A stretch of DNA of 64,000 bases from Daejeonella rubra (GTDB lineage: Bacteria > Bacteroidota > Bacteroidia > Sphingobacteriales > Sphingobacteriaceae), in the NCBI RefSeq assembly GCF_900103545.1, contig NZ_FNHH01000005.1, positions 143,712 to 207,711 on the forward strand, written 5' to 3'. Of the stretch, positions 1 through 9,674 are shown one piece after another. Under the pieces are notes generated by a model. It saw only the letters and a program-made list of their open reading frames with translations. It made no database searches and was not told the origin of the DNA. Position numbers and translations under genes: made by a program. How positions within the stretch are numbered: the first letter of the stretch is position 1; every line of letters begins with the position of its first letter.

Positions 1-29
1 TTCAAGATCTGTACTCATATTAATTATTT

Positions 30-845
30 TTAAACCATGAATGACCGCATTAATAGTGCATGGCGACCTAAGTCCTGATCACCTGTTACCTGCCAATACT
101 GGCCGGCCTCATAAATGTCAATTCCTTTAGAGAATAACATCCATGCTATATTCTGATCAATATAAACATGCGCATCTGACGGCCCTTCTGTAAGAGTAAA
201 TTCCCATTTATTATCCCGCCTGATTATTGTCCATACCCCACCGGCATCACCAACGATCTCCACAGAAATTATCGTGTTGACAACAGGATGGAGGTCTCTG
301 AAGTGATGGGGCAAAGCCTTCATACATATCTCCAAAAATGGGTTATAGAGGTGTCGGTCCAGCAATAAGCGGGCACCCACAGCCTGCCTGATCTGCTGTT
401 GATGTAACCACCTTTCAGTAAATTCTCTGGCAATGTCAAAACGATTATCAGAAATTTCATCACCTGCCCAGGAGACCGGAAATATCGCATTATCGTCAGG
501 ATCCAAACCTTTCAGATAAAGGTATAATTCCTCCTGAATTATTTTTAATTGAGCAACTAGGATCATGGGGCTAACTCTTTCAAAAGCACTAACCCATCCG
601 GCGTTTAAATTATTAAGGTAATCAAGTAATTCGGCCTGGTTATTTATCTCAGCAACAGTCATCTTATAGCCATCACGGCCGATGGATAATCTTCTTATTG
701 CCCCATCAAGTAAATGTGCCACTATATCTTTCACTCTCCATTTCTTACAAATGGTATCATTATTCCATTGCTGCGGACTTAAGCCAGACAGAACCTCAAT
801 CAGTGAAGAATCAAGTTGGGGAAAGAGTGGTAAGACATCAATCAT
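30..845 (-). CDS. Maleylpyruvate isomerase / DinB-like metal-binding protein
   Basis: The 271-residue protein starts with a DinB-like four-helix segment: a Trp-Arg-Val-Lys-Asp-Ile-Val-Ala-His stretch ends at His44, and a Glu-Arg-Trp-Leu-His stretch lies near residue 145. This is the usual spacing of the metal ligands in the mycothiol-dependent maleylpyruvate isomerase (MDMPI) N-terminal family. The last 80 or so residues look like the SCP2/MDMPI C-terminal domain. Bacteroidota do not make mycothiol, so the true thiol or substrate is unknown; in such genomes this family is better read as a thiol-dependent transferase of unknown substrate. The start codon lies 4 bp downstream of the stop codon of the aldehyde dehydrogenase gene, so the two are probably co-transcribed. 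No signal peptide is seen, so it should be cytoplasmic. The family call is fairly safe, the reaction is not. Confidence 0.72.
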   Translation of the reverse strand: MIDVLPLFPQLDSSLIEVLSGLSPQQWNNDTICKKWRVKDIVAHLLDGAIRRLSIGRDGYKMTVAEINNQAELLDYLNNLNAGWVSAFERVSPMILVAQLKIIQEELYLYLKGLDPDDNAIFPVSWAGDEISDNRFDIAREFTERWLHQQQIRQAVGARLLLDRHLYNPFLEICMKALPHHFRDLHPVVNTIISVEIVGDAGGVWTIIRRDNKWEFTLTEGPSDAHVYIDQNIAWMLFSKGIDIYEAGQYWQVTGDQDLGRHALLMRSFMV

Positions 846-849
846 ATGA

Positions 850-2247
850 TCAGAGGATCTTTTTAAACCATTTTAACAATCCGCCTTTATTTCCATATGG
901 AGGATATGCGAATTTACTGAAATCCATGGTTGACTGAAACATTACCCCTCGTTCATGAGAAAAAGCCTTAAATCCATAGAAACCATGACAGCTGCCATTC
1001 CCGCTGTTGCCAATGCCGCCAAAGGGGAGGTTGGGATTAGAAATATGCAAAACCACATCATTTACACAAGTTCCGCCGGCAGAAGTTTGCCTGATCGTAT
1101 CCTGAACTATTGAATCTGAACCTGAAAAAATATATAAGGCCAATGGTTTTGCTCTTTGGTTGACCAGATCGATCGCTTCCTGAATAGAGGAATAGGTAAT
1201 TACCGGTAATAATGGACCGAATATCTCTTCCTGCATAATTGCCGATGAAAGAGATACCCTGTTTAAAATAGTTGGTTCAAGAGTTTGATCTTCATCGCTA
1301 TCTGTACCCCCTTTCACAATGACTGCACCCTCCTCAATAGCCTTATTCCTAAGATCCTTTAACCGATTGTAATGCCCTGAGCTAATGATCTTTCCATAAC
1401 TTGATCGATCAAGCATATTGTTTTTACGGTATAACTGATCGATCTTCTCTGATGCAAGCCTGAGAAACTCCTGCTCCTGTTCTGTTTTAACTAAAACATA
1501 ATCAGGGGCAATACAGGTCTGCCCGGAGTTCATAAACTTACCCCAAACTATCTTTTCTGCTGCTTTCTCCAGGTTCGCATCTTCGGCAATAATTGCCGGT
1601 GATTTTCCTCCTAACTCCAGCGTTACCGAGCTCAAATGCTTAGCCGCAGCTTCCATTATAACCTTACCGATCTTCGGACTTCCGGTAAAAAAGATATGGT
1701 CGAATGGTAATTTTAAAAGCGCTTCAGATAAAGTGGCATCACCTTCAAAACAGGCAGCTTCCCTGCTTTCAAAATGATCATTGATCAATTTTGTGGCAAG
1801 GGCAGCGGTCGCGCTACTTAGTTCGGAGGGTTTGAGCATAGCTGTATTCCCGGCAGCAATTGCAGAAACCAGGGGGGCTATGAGAAGCTGAAAGGGATAA
1901 TTCCATGGGGCAATGATCAAAGAAACGCCCTTAGGCTCATAGTATATTCGATTTTTTGTGAACAAACTACTCATACTTGCAGAAACCCTTCTGGGCTTCA
2001 TCCAGGAGGAAAGATTCTTTATTGCAAAATCGATTTCAGCGTAAACAAAGTAAACCTCTGTTAATGCAGCTTCAAATTCACACTTGCGCAAATCTTTCTC
2101 CAGTGCATCAAAGATCAGCCTTTCATTCTCCTGAATCAGAAATTTTAGCTTTTTGAGCTTTTCCTTCCTTTCATAAGCAGTGGTATTTCTTAAAATTAAG
2201 CTATGAGCCCTTTGCAGCTCAAATATTTGGTTGAGATTTTCTTGCAT
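850..2247 (-). CDS. NAD(P)-dependent aldehyde dehydrogenase, class-3 type
   Basis: The 465-residue protein has the complete ALDH core: APWNYPF near residue 115 (typical of the ALDH3/coniferyl or fatty aldehyde branch), the cofactor-binding FTGS segment at 187-190, the general base in LELGGKSPA (Glu211) and the nucleophile in SGQTC (Cys245). Its length fits the short ALDH3 class, which lacks the longer N-terminus of ALDH1/2. It oxidises an aldehyde to the acid with NAD(P)+; medium- or long-chain or aromatic aldehydes are typical substrates, but the sequence does not settle this. No signal peptide is present. It is followed after a 4 bp gap by the MDMPI-like gene, suggesting one transcript. Upstream, 41 bp separate it from the amidase gene on the same strand, so a three-gene unit is possible. 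Confidence 0.9.
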   Translation of the reverse strand: MQENLNQIFELQRAHSLILRNTTAYERKEKLKKLKFLIQENERLIFDALEKDLRKCEFEAALTEVYFVYAEIDFAIKNLSSWMKPRRVSASMSSLFTKNRIYYEPKGVSLIIAPWNYPFQLLIAPLVSAIAAGNTAMLKPSELSSATAALATKLINDHFESREAACFEGDATLSEALLKLPFDHIFFTGSPKIGKVIMEAAAKHLSSVTLELGGKSPAIIAEDANLEKAAEKIVWGKFMNSGQTCIAPDYVLVKTEQEQEFLRLASEKIDQLYRKNNMLDRSSYGKIISSGHYNRLKDLRNKAIEEGAVIVKGGTDSDEDQTLEPTILNRVSLSSAIMQEEIFGPLLPVITYSSIQEAIDLVNQRAKPLALYIFSGSDSIVQDTIRQTSAGGTCVNDVVLHISNPNLPFGGIGNSGNGSCHGFYGFKAFSHERGVMFQSTMDFSKFAYPPYGNKGGLLKWFKKIL

Positions 2248-2288
2248 AATGGAGAATAAATCCAGCTTTTAAGCAGGTGTACTGATTT

Positions 2289-3962
2289 CTAAAAATTCAT
2301 TGCCGGATGTTTCTGATTAAAGTTTGTTGCCTTTTGATAGGCCTGTGCGATTTTCAATAATTTACCCTCGCCAAACAACTGTCCGGTAAAGGTAATGCTT
2401 GCAGGCAAGCCATTTCTGAAACCATTGGGTAAAACTACACAGGGATGACCACTTAAATTTGTAGCCAGCAAATTTTGCCCAAATGCAGGTGCAATAAAAA
2501 CATCGATACCCTTCATTTTTTTATTCAGCTGCTCAATTAGCATCGTTCTTGCCCTGTTGGCCTGAATATAATCTATAGCTGGTATAAAATGAGCAGACCT
2601 GAAACCACTTGGCCAGGCATTTTTATCCTGTTTCACCATCAGGTCGTCACGATTCGACAAAGTCAGCTCCTCAAAAGCAGCTCCTGACTCAGCGGAAAGA
2701 ACGATCAGCATATCTCTGTAAGGCAATTCAGGAAGTTCCAGCGAAACCATCTCAGCCCCCATTTCTTTTAATTTTAGGATACTTAAACTGTCATTTGCTG
2801 AATTTGCATACTTTCTGCTGAATTCGGACTTGATATACCCGATCCGAATTCCCTTCAGACTTGATCCAATGGGTGAACTATAGTTGAAAGGCGCTGAAAT
2901 CAGGCTCAGGTCTTTATCATCTGCCCCTTGAATAGCGTTGAATACGATGGCACAATCTTCCACACTTCTGGTTATAGGGCCAAGCTTATCCATACTCCAG
3001 CTTAAGGCCATTGCACCATATTTACTGATCCTGCCAAAGCTCGGACGGAGTCCGGTTGTGCCACATTCTGAGGAAGGTGAAACAATAGATCCAAGAGTTT
3101 CAGATCCGATAGCAAAGGGCATACATCCGGCAGCCACCGCTGATGCAGATCCTGCTGAAGAGCCGCTGGAGCCTCGGTTAAGATCCCATGGATTTTTAGT
3201 TTTGCCACCAAACCACACATCACCCATAGCTAATTCGCCTAAAGTCATTTTTGCGATCAGTATAGCACCGGCACTCTCCAATTTGGTAATAACGGTTGCA
3301 TCCACATCAATATTCTGATCCTTATAAGGAACTGATCCCCAGGTAGTTTTGTATTCCTTTACTGCCAGAAGGTCTTTTGCTCCAAAAGGAATTCCATGTA
3401 ATAATCCCCTGTATTTACCGGAAGCGATCTCGGCATCAGCCTTTTTTGCATTCCTCATGGCACGCTCTTCAGTAATTGTTATTGCAAATAGTAATTTCGG
3501 ATCATATTTTTTGATCCGGTCAATAAAAAAGCGGGTCAATTCAACAGAAGATATTTGTCTGGTACGGATCAGTTCAGCTAATTGTCTGACAGTAAAAAAG
3601 GCAAGATCATCTTTTGTTGCAGGCATTTTCAAATTCAGCTCGGATGATGCTTTAAAATAGTTTGCCTTGTCCGGGAACTGGTACGCTACCGGAAGCGGAT
3701 TGAAATTCAAGGCCGGCGAAACAGAATTAGGAATATTTAATTTGCGTATTGCTACCAAGCTTTTTCGCTGTCCTTCCAGATCTGTAAGCATAGAGTCAGC
3801 CTCAACATCCGTAAAATCAAGTCCCATGATTTTTTGAGCTTGTTTAACCAGAGAAATGCTGATCTTTTCTTCTTCTGCCTTTTGGGTGATAAAACCACCA
3901 AGCGTAAAACTTAAAAGGCAAAGCATAGCAATGATACTATTTCGGCGGGTAATGAGTTTCAT
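2289..3962 (-). CDS. Exported amidase, amidase-signature family
   Basis: The 557-residue protein begins with a basic tip and hydrophobic segment (about residues 9-25), consistent with a signal peptide or membrane anchor. The amidase-signature Ser-cisSer-Lys triad can be placed: Lys196 in HGIPFGAKD, the cis-Ser about residue 268 in the Gly/Ser-rich loop, and the nucleophile Ser292 in ETLGSIVSP. That last block differs from the usual DTGGSIRxP (Asp to Glu, Gly to Leu, Arg to Val); I believe this variant occurs in related exported Bacteroidota amidases, so I do not read it as inactivation. Between signal and catalytic core lies a roughly 90-residue N-terminal extension. The family hydrolyses carboxamides, including peptide amides and N-acyl compounds; the substrate is not predictable. 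It is transcribed divergently from the FAD-like gene, with 71 bp between the starts. Confidence 0.85.
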   Translation of the reverse strand: MKLITRRNSIIAMLCLLSFTLGGFITQKAEEEKISISLVKQAQKIMGLDFTDVEADSMLTDLEGQRKSLVAIRKLNIPNSVSPALNFNPLPVAYQFPDKANYFKASSELNLKMPATKDDLAFFTVRQLAELIRTRQISSVELTRFFIDRIKKYDPKLLFAITITEERAMRNAKKADAEIASGKYRGLLHGIPFGAKDLLAVKEYKTTWGSVPYKDQNIDVDATVITKLESAGAILIAKMTLGELAMGDVWFGGKTKNPWDLNRGSSGSSAGSASAVAAGCMPFAIGSETLGSIVSPSSECGTTGLRPSFGRISKYGAMALSWSMDKLGPITRSVEDCAIVFNAIQGADDKDLSLISAPFNYSSPIGSSLKGIRIGYIKSEFSRKYANSANDSLSILKLKEMGAEMVSLELPELPYRDMLIVLSAESGAAFEELTLSNRDDLMVKQDKNAWPSGFRSAHFIPAIDYIQANRARTMLIEQLNKKMKGIDVFIAPAFGQNLLATNLSGHPCVVLPNGFRNGLPASITFTGQLFGEGKLLKIAQAYQKATNFNQKHPAMNF

Positions 3963-4033
3963 AGGATGTTATTTATGGTTGAGCATAAATTTAATGAAAG
4001 AAACAGTAAATTAAGCCCTCAGATAATATTTAT

Positions 4034-5266
4034 ATGACACGTCGACTTTCCATCTTATTTATACTAATGGGTACCTGTATTTCCTTGCAGGCACAAACCA
4101 CAAAAACTGGTGTTTTGGTAATCGGTAATACACCCACAGCAGTTGCGGCATCTATACAATCTGCCCGATCAGGTGCAAAGACCATGTATCTGACTCAATC
4201 CTTATCCCTTAATGCAATATTTTCTGAAGAGGATCTGCCTTTTATAAAGAATATTAGAAATCATTATTCTCTGAAAGAAAGAAGGAGATCAAAAGCCACA
4301 GACTCGATCATTGCCTTACCTGTTATTCTTAAACAGGCCTCTAATCTGATTAAAAGCATCAGTGATTCTGTTAAAAACCTGACTATTAATAATAACAATG
4401 CAGTTGATGATATCAAAAAAGACGGGAAAGGCTGGGAAATAAGATTAAAAGGCGGTCAGAAGATAAAGGCTGATGTGGTAGTTGATGCAACCGAAAATCT
4501 TTCTATTGCGTCTATGCTTAAGATAGATGTGAAAAAAACTATGGTCATCACCGGCAACAGTACTAATCCTTTTGAAAATAAACTTTACAGAAGTTCGGTA
4601 GCCCTTGGATACCTGGAGGATAGTTCCCCTTTTACGATTCCTATGGGTTCATTGATCCCTCAGGCAGTAGAAAATTTCATCATCATTCCTAAACAGACCG
4701 GCAAAATAAAGCTATCAAAAATGTCTGCGGGACAAGCTGCAGGCACCATTGCATCCTATTGTGCTTTCTTCAATACAAGCACAAAAAACATAAATGTGCG
4801 GGTAGTACAGGGCGAGTTACTGGCATTTGATGCAATACTTATCCCTTATTCGGATATTGAGCTGAAAGACCCTAATTTTCTCACTTTTCAGCGCCTGGGT
4901 CTTAGCGGACTTATAAAATCAGGTTTAACAAATGGCAAGATACATTTTGACACTGCCGGGTTTGTAAAAGCTGAAGACCTACGAAGCTCCATGAGAGAAT
5001 TCTACACAAGAAGTCAGCTTTGGTTTGCGGATAATAAAAAAGATACTTTAACTATTGATGATGCGATCAGTCTGTTCAAATTCATTGCTAACCGCGGGAA
5101 TGAGCTCAATAAGGAGATAGAAGAAGGCTGGAAGGTAAGCTTTAAACTGAACAGTGTCTATGATCCCAAAAGAAATATTAGCAGAAAAGAATTTGGTATT
5201 CTGGCCGATAAATATCTTCAACCCTATAACATACGAGTGGATATATCCGGGAATTTATTACGCTGA
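4034..5266 (+). CDS. Exported FAD-oxidoreductase-like protein with degenerate dinucleotide motif
   Basis: The 410-residue protein has a signal peptide ending near residue 20 (SLQAQ). It is followed directly by a beta-alpha-beta unit that looks like a flavoprotein N-terminus, but the glycine motif reads GNTPTA where GxGxxG is expected. Other FAD-oxidoreductase hallmarks are visible: a VVDAT strand near residue 150 and a GQAAGTIA segment near residue 235, the typical C-terminal FAD contact. The C-terminal 100 residues form a separate helical region. The resemblance is to the FAD-dependent oxidoreductase (FAD_oxidored) family of exported Bacteroidota proteins. With two of the three motif glycines missing, flavin binding is uncertain. 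The downstream DinB gene starts 26 bp after the stop and is likely in the same operon. Confidence 0.55.
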   Translation: MTRRLSILFILMGTCISLQAQTTKTGVLVIGNTPTAVAASIQSARSGAKTMYLTQSLSLNAIFSEEDLPFIKNIRNHYSLKERRRSKATDSIIALPVILKQASNLIKSISDSVKNLTINNNNAVDDIKKDGKGWEIRLKGGQKIKADVVVDATENLSIASMLKIDVKKTMVITGNSTNPFENKLYRSSVALGYLEDSSPFTIPMGSLIPQAVENFIIIPKQTGKIKLSKMSAGQAAGTIASYCAFFNTSTKNINVRVVQGELLAFDAILIPYSDIELKDPNFLTFQRLGLSGLIKSGLTNGKIHFDTAGFVKAEDLRSSMREFYTRSQLWFADNKKDTLTIDDAISLFKFIANRGNELNKEIEEGWKVSFKLNSVYDPKRNISRKEFGILADKYLQPYNIRVDISGNLLR

Positions 5267-5292
5267 TCTATTAAAAATTCAAAGAAGAAATT

Positions 5293-5838
5293 ATGAAAAG
5301 CTTAAAAACACTTTTATTTTTCTTTGGGATACTGCTTATCAGTAACTCTCTGATTGCACAGGGCCTTAACAATGAGGTCGTTAAAGCGAACATGATCATT
5401 GACTGGGAAAGAGCAAAAGCCTATACCAAAGAATATCTTGATGCCATGCCAGAGGATGGTATTAATTTTAAACCTATGGCAGATATCCGCAGTTTCGCAG
5501 AGCAAATGCTCCATATGTCGCAGGGAACAATTGGTATAATCTCTATCGGAACCGGGGCTGAGCCTATCTTCCAGGGGAAAGTCCTTGAAAAAATGGATGA
5601 GTATAAAAATAAAACAGCTTTGACCAGGGTTGTTCTTGAATGCTATGATTATGCCATTGAATCTATAAAGAATATGGATGCATCAAAAATGGACAATTTG
5701 GTAAAAAGGGGGAATTATGAGACAGACCAGTTTGGATGGTTGAATAAAGCCTTTGAACATCAAACCCACCACCGTGCACAAACAACGATCTATCTTAGAT
5801 TAAAAGGTATCAAGCCACCCAATGAAAAATTATTCTGA
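5293..5838 (+). CDS. Exported DinB-family protein
   Basis: The 181-residue protein has a signal peptide (hydrophobic residues 5-20, cleavage near IAQ at 21-23) followed by a DinB four-helix-bundle domain. The three metal-ligand regions are visible: a His in EQMLHMSQG, a mid-protein helix, and the C-terminal HQTHHRAQ motif that supplies one or two His ligands. DinB proteins bind a divalent metal and some act as thiol transferases, but most have no assigned function. Export is not typical of the family as a whole but is frequent in Bacteroidota paralogues. It lies 26 bp downstream of the FAD-like exported protein, so both probably act in the periplasm. Two more DinB-fold proteins occur in this window (30-845 and 24747-25253). 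Confidence 0.8.
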   Translation: MKSLKTLLFFFGILLISNSLIAQGLNNEVVKANMIIDWERAKAYTKEYLDAMPEDGINFKPMADIRSFAEQMLHMSQGTIGIISIGTGAEPIFQGKVLEKMDEYKNKTALTRVVLECYDYAIESIKNMDASKMDNLVKRGNYETDQFGWLNKAFEHQTHHRAQTTIYLRLKGIKPPNEKLF

Positions 5839-5925
5839 TAATAGGAATACATTGCCTTATTAAATTTTTTCTGTTCGAATAATCTTATCAGATGATTAGT
5901 TCAACTCTTGCAGCTGAGATATATA

Positions 5926-6690
5926 TCACCTGTTTCGTGTAAGATTTTTATTTCCAGAATTTAAAATTTTCAAGGGGCTAACCTTCCTCATCCGGTAACA
6001 ATTCATAGCAGTTTCACCGAGTTTGTTGATCAGTTTATAGTTGACGATGGCACCAACTGCTGCTCCGATAACAGGTATAAGCTGAGCCATTTTTGCCAGA
6101 TCAATATAATCCCTGTATTCCTGCTGAAAGGTACGCCAGTCGAAATGCTCCACATCCTCCGGGAGCGACTTAACATAGGAATCCCAGTCTGACATCCGCT
6201 TAAACACCTGATTCCTGCCCTGCTGACTTGAGAAGGCGAGCTGGAAAATATGCAGAATGTACAAACGTTCCTTATAATCCTTCACATCGTAACCATATAA
6301 GGCTGCAATGTCAAATAAGAGTTTCATTTTTATGCCGATCAGAATTGGAAATTCAGCAAGACCAAGCAAAAAACCACCTGCACCTGTCACAGCTCCTTCG
6401 GCTGAGGCTGTTTTTCTGTAAAACTCAATCCTTTCCTTCACAAAAGCTTCTCTAAGCTGTAATGAACTATCTTCCCTTGCCTCTTTAGTGATATATTTTG
6501 CACCAAAAAGAACTGCTTTGACCATCTTTTCAATCGCAATAGTAATTGCATTATGAACTTTCTCCGGGATCAGATTATTAAGACGGCTTTGCATACCCTT
6601 GGCGAGCTTATCCAGAATTGAAGGCTTTTTTTGAATCTTCAGTTTCCAGTGTTCGAGTTCCTTATAGGCTTTGATTTCGTAAGGTAGCAT
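5926..6690 (-). CDS. EcsC family protein
   Basis: The 254-residue protein matches the EcsC family by its layout: an amphipathic N-terminal helical region, a Gly-rich AVTGAGGFLLGLAEFP segment near residues 99-114, a conserved IKMKLLFDIAALYGYD stretch, and a C-terminal hydrophobic IPVIGAAVGAIVNYK segment near residues 205-220. The family is named after EcsC encoded beside the Bacillus EcsAB transporter, but its biochemical role is unknown. The two hydrophobic segments suggest peripheral or partial membrane association. It stands alone, convergent with the DinB gene and divergent from the M14 peptidase gene, with 164 bp to the latter. Confidence 0.75.
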   Translation of the reverse strand: MLPYEIKAYKELEHWKLKIQKKPSILDKLAKGMQSRLNNLIPEKVHNAITIAIEKMVKAVLFGAKYITKEAREDSSLQLREAFVKERIEFYRKTASAEGAVTGAGGFLLGLAEFPILIGIKMKLLFDIAALYGYDVKDYKERLYILHIFQLAFSSQQGRNQVFKRMSDWDSYVKSLPEDVEHFDWRTFQQEYRDYIDLAKMAQLIPVIGAAVGAIVNYKLINKLGETAMNCYRMRKVSPLKILNSGNKNLTRNR

Positions 6691-6854
6691 CTGCTTATAT
6701 ATTCAAGATTAGGCCAATTCAAGCAATTTACTGAAATTATCTGTCAGAATATTCAATCTATAAAATTTGAATCTGCCATTTTTCTTTGAATGAAATACCA
6801 AAATCAATGGCTTTCAATTGATGCAGAACTTACTAACTTGCATTAACCAAACCA

Positions 6855-9572
6855 ATGAACATGCGTAAACTTTCTTTTCTGCTCATCAGTCTGTTTCTGA
6901 TAAGCAATTTATTTGCTCAGGTATCTCCAAAAGAACATTTCGGTTTTACTATCGGCGATGATTATCAGCTTGCCAATTTTACTCAAACCGAAGAGTATTT
7001 TAAAAAACTGGCTGCAAGCTCAGACCGTGTAAAACTACTCGGTATAGGAAAGACAGAAGAAGGACGCACTCATCCCATGATGATCATTTCATCACCTGAG
7101 AATTTAAAAAAACTCGACTATTACAAAGAAATATCACAAAAACTGGCACGTGTTGAGGGACTTTCTGAACAGGAAGCCAGGGATTTAGCAGAAAAAGGAA
7201 AAGCAATAGTCTGGATTGACGGAGGCTTACATTCAACTGAAACTCTGGGGATCCACCAACTCATTGAAACTGCCTGGAATCTTGCCAGCCGCAAAGATCC
7301 CGAGACTTTGCGCATCCTTGAAAATACCATCATCCTGATGACGCATGCAAATCCCGATGGACATGAGCTGGTTAGTGACTGGTATATGCGCGAAAAAACA
7401 CCTGAAAAGCGTTCACTACAACATCTGCCGCGTTTATATGAGAAGTATGCGGGGCATGATAACAATCGTGATTTCTTCATGATGAACCTGAAGGAGACAC
7501 AAAATATCAGCAATCAATTATTTATTGAGTGGTTACCGCAGATCATGTATAATCACCATCAGAGAGGCCCTGAAGGCTCAGTTGTGGCAGGTGCACCTTA
7601 CCGTGATCCTTTCAACTATGTTTTCGATCCTATTCTGATGACCAGCCTTGATGCGGTTGGAGCAGCGATGAACAGCAGGCTAAATACTGAAAATAAACCC
7701 GGTTATACCCAAAAGAACGGATCAGTATTCTCTACCTGGTATAATGGAGGCTTAAGAACGATCACCTATTTTCATAATATGGTAGGATTGCTGACTGAAA
7801 CTATAGGAGGACCCACTCCATCAGAGATCACGCTGGTTCCTGAAAGGTTAATTCCGAATGCGGGAACAACCTTTCCGGTGACACCTCAAAAATGGCATTT
7901 TAGGCAGTCAATAGATTATTCCATTTCCATGAATTATGCGGTTTTAAACTATGCCCAGAGACACCGCGATGAATTGCTTTATAATATTTACCTGATGGGA
8001 AAGAATTCTATCGAAAAAGGCAGTAAAGATACCTGGGGGCTGTCACCAAATAAGATTGAAGCCATTAAAGATGCTCATCAAAAAGATCTTGGAGGGACCA
8101 GAACATCCGGAAAACAGACTATCCCAACAAAATATTTTGACCAGGTAATGCATGACCCTGCAAAAAGAGATGCAAGAGGTTATATCATACCGGCAGGACA
8201 GGCCGATTTTCAAACTGCCACTAAGTTTGTCAACGCCTTGATCCGTTCAGGTATTCTTGTACATAAAGCAAGCGAAGATTTTATCCTGAATGATAAAAAA
8301 TACCCTAAAGGCTCTTTTATTGTAAAAACGAATCAGGCATTCAGGCCACATGTTCTGGACATGTTTGAACCACAAGACCACCCAAATGATTTTCAATATG
8401 AAGGTGGCCCTCCAATTGCTCCATATGATGCAGCCGGATGGACATTGGCGTATTTGATGAATGTTGAGTTCGATCGCTTCCAGGAAGATTTTAACGGACC
8501 CTTCCAGCGTATTCCTTATGGCGAACTTCAAAGTACTGAAGAAAGAGCGATTGCTTCAGAAAAAGGCTATCTGATCAATGCAGAAGCAAACAACGCATTT
8601 ACAGCAGTCAACGAACTTTTACAGGCTAAAGAAAATATATTCAGGATCAGTGAAGGCGAAAATAAAGGTGACTTTTTCATTCCGGGTAGTACAAAAGCAA
8701 GAAAAATTCTTCAGGATATGGTTTCAAATCCGGGGCTGGAGGTTAGAGGCACTTCACAGATACCTAAGAATACTATCAAACTTTCAGAATTACGAATAGC
8801 ATTATGGGATACCTATGGAGGCTCTATGTCTTCGGGCTGGGTAAGGTTATTAATGGAACAATATCGGTTTAAAGCAAAGCTTATCTATCCACAGGATATT
8901 GATGCTGGTAACCTTCATTCGAAATATGATGTGATCATATTCGTTCCGGGTGCAATACCGGCCATTTCTACCCGTACTCCTTCTGCTGGAATGTCAGACC
9001 CTAAACCTGAAACAATACCAGCGGAATTCAGAGCTCAGTTAGGCCGGATCAGTCAGGACAAATCTATTCCTGAACTAAAGAAATTCATGGAACAGGGCGG
9101 GAAGATCGTTACGATTGGAAGCAGTACAAATCTGGCTTATCATCTGGATCTACCGGTCAGAAATGCGATCGTTGAGATGGGAAAAGACGGTCAGGAACGC
9201 AGGTTACCAGCTGAAAAATACTATGTACCAGGAAGTGTTTTGAGTGTGAGCGTTGATAACGATCTGGCATCAGCATGGGGAATGCCGAAAAAAGCGGATG
9301 TCTATTTTAATAATAGTCCGGTGTTCAGAATCTCCACTGATGATATTTTAAAAGGAGATATCAAACCAATATTATGGTTTTCTACCTCTGCACCATTGCG
9401 CAGTGGATGGGCATGGGGACAGGCTTACCTGAGAGATGGAATAACTGCCTTTGAAGCCAAAGTTGGTAAAGGTAAACTGTATGCCTTCGGACCGGAAATT
9501 ACCTTCAGAGCACAAACACATGGCACATTTAAGCTGCTTTTTAACCAGTTATACTCAGGTGCGGAAAAATAA
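6855..9572 (+). CDS. Exported M14-family zinc carboxypeptidase, large form
   Basis: The 905-residue protein has a signal peptide (residues 1-22, ending LFAQ). The M14 zinc site is intact: HSTE at 126-129 supplies His and Glu, and NHHQ at 233-236 supplies the third His. An Asn-Arg pair in DNNRDFF (203-206) corresponds to the carboxylate-binding residues, and Glu315 in LLTETIGG fits the catalytic glutamate. After the catalytic domain comes a long C-terminal part with a GATase1-like region (about 650-890). It should cleave peptides or amidated peptides in the periplasm or on the cell surface. It opens a co-directional run of peptidase genes (6855-16109). The next gene, 102 bp downstream, is a different M14 paralogue. 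Confidence 0.88.
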   Translation: MNMRKLSFLLISLFLISNLFAQVSPKEHFGFTIGDDYQLANFTQTEEYFKKLAASSDRVKLLGIGKTEEGRTHPMMIISSPENLKKLDYYKEISQKLARVEGLSEQEARDLAEKGKAIVWIDGGLHSTETLGIHQLIETAWNLASRKDPETLRILENTIILMTHANPDGHELVSDWYMREKTPEKRSLQHLPRLYEKYAGHDNNRDFFMMNLKETQNISNQLFIEWLPQIMYNHHQRGPEGSVVAGAPYRDPFNYVFDPILMTSLDAVGAAMNSRLNTENKPGYTQKNGSVFSTWYNGGLRTITYFHNMVGLLTETIGGPTPSEITLVPERLIPNAGTTFPVTPQKWHFRQSIDYSISMNYAVLNYAQRHRDELLYNIYLMGKNSIEKGSKDTWGLSPNKIEAIKDAHQKDLGGTRTSGKQTIPTKYFDQVMHDPAKRDARGYIIPAGQADFQTATKFVNALIRSGILVHKASEDFILNDKKYPKGSFIVKTNQAFRPHVLDMFEPQDHPNDFQYEGGPPIAPYDAAGWTLAYLMNVEFDRFQEDFNGPFQRIPYGELQSTEERAIASEKGYLINAEANNAFTAVNELLQAKENIFRISEGENKGDFFIPGSTKARKILQDMVSNPGLEVRGTSQIPKNTIKLSELRIALWDTYGGSMSSGWVRLLMEQYRFKAKLIYPQDIDAGNLHSKYDVIIFVPGAIPAISTRTPSAGMSDPKPETIPAEFRAQLGRISQDKSIPELKKFMEQGGKIVTIGSSTNLAYHLDLPVRNAIVEMGKDGQERRLPAEKYYVPGSVLSVSVDNDLASAWGMPKKADVYFNNSPVFRISTDDILKGDIKPILWFSTSAPLRSGWAWGQAYLRDGITAFEAKVGKGKLYAFGPEITFRAQTHGTFKLLFNQLYSGAEK

Positions 9573-9674
9573 TGCTGAACATACTGTGTAAGGTTATAGA
9601 CAGGAAATCTGAATAGATCAAAGGAATTAAATTATTTATGTAATTTAATCGGCTGAAACTAACCGATCAATTTC

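Noticed and set aside
2938..3318. 126-codon ORF antisense to the amidase gene
   Set aside because: It is located inside the amidase and shows the Pro/Ser-rich composition typical of the antisense frame of Gly/Ala codons.
2289..3962. Amidase possibly inactive because its DTGGSIR block is changed to ETLGSIV
   Set aside because: Lys196, the cis-Ser and the nucleophile Ser are all present, and I recall the same variant in other exported Bacteroidota amidases, so inactivation is not supported.
9620..9660. AT-rich inverted repeat between the first two M14 genes
   Set aside because: ATTAAATTA/TAATTTAAT is only A/T and common by chance; it has no T-run or GC stem to act as a terminator.
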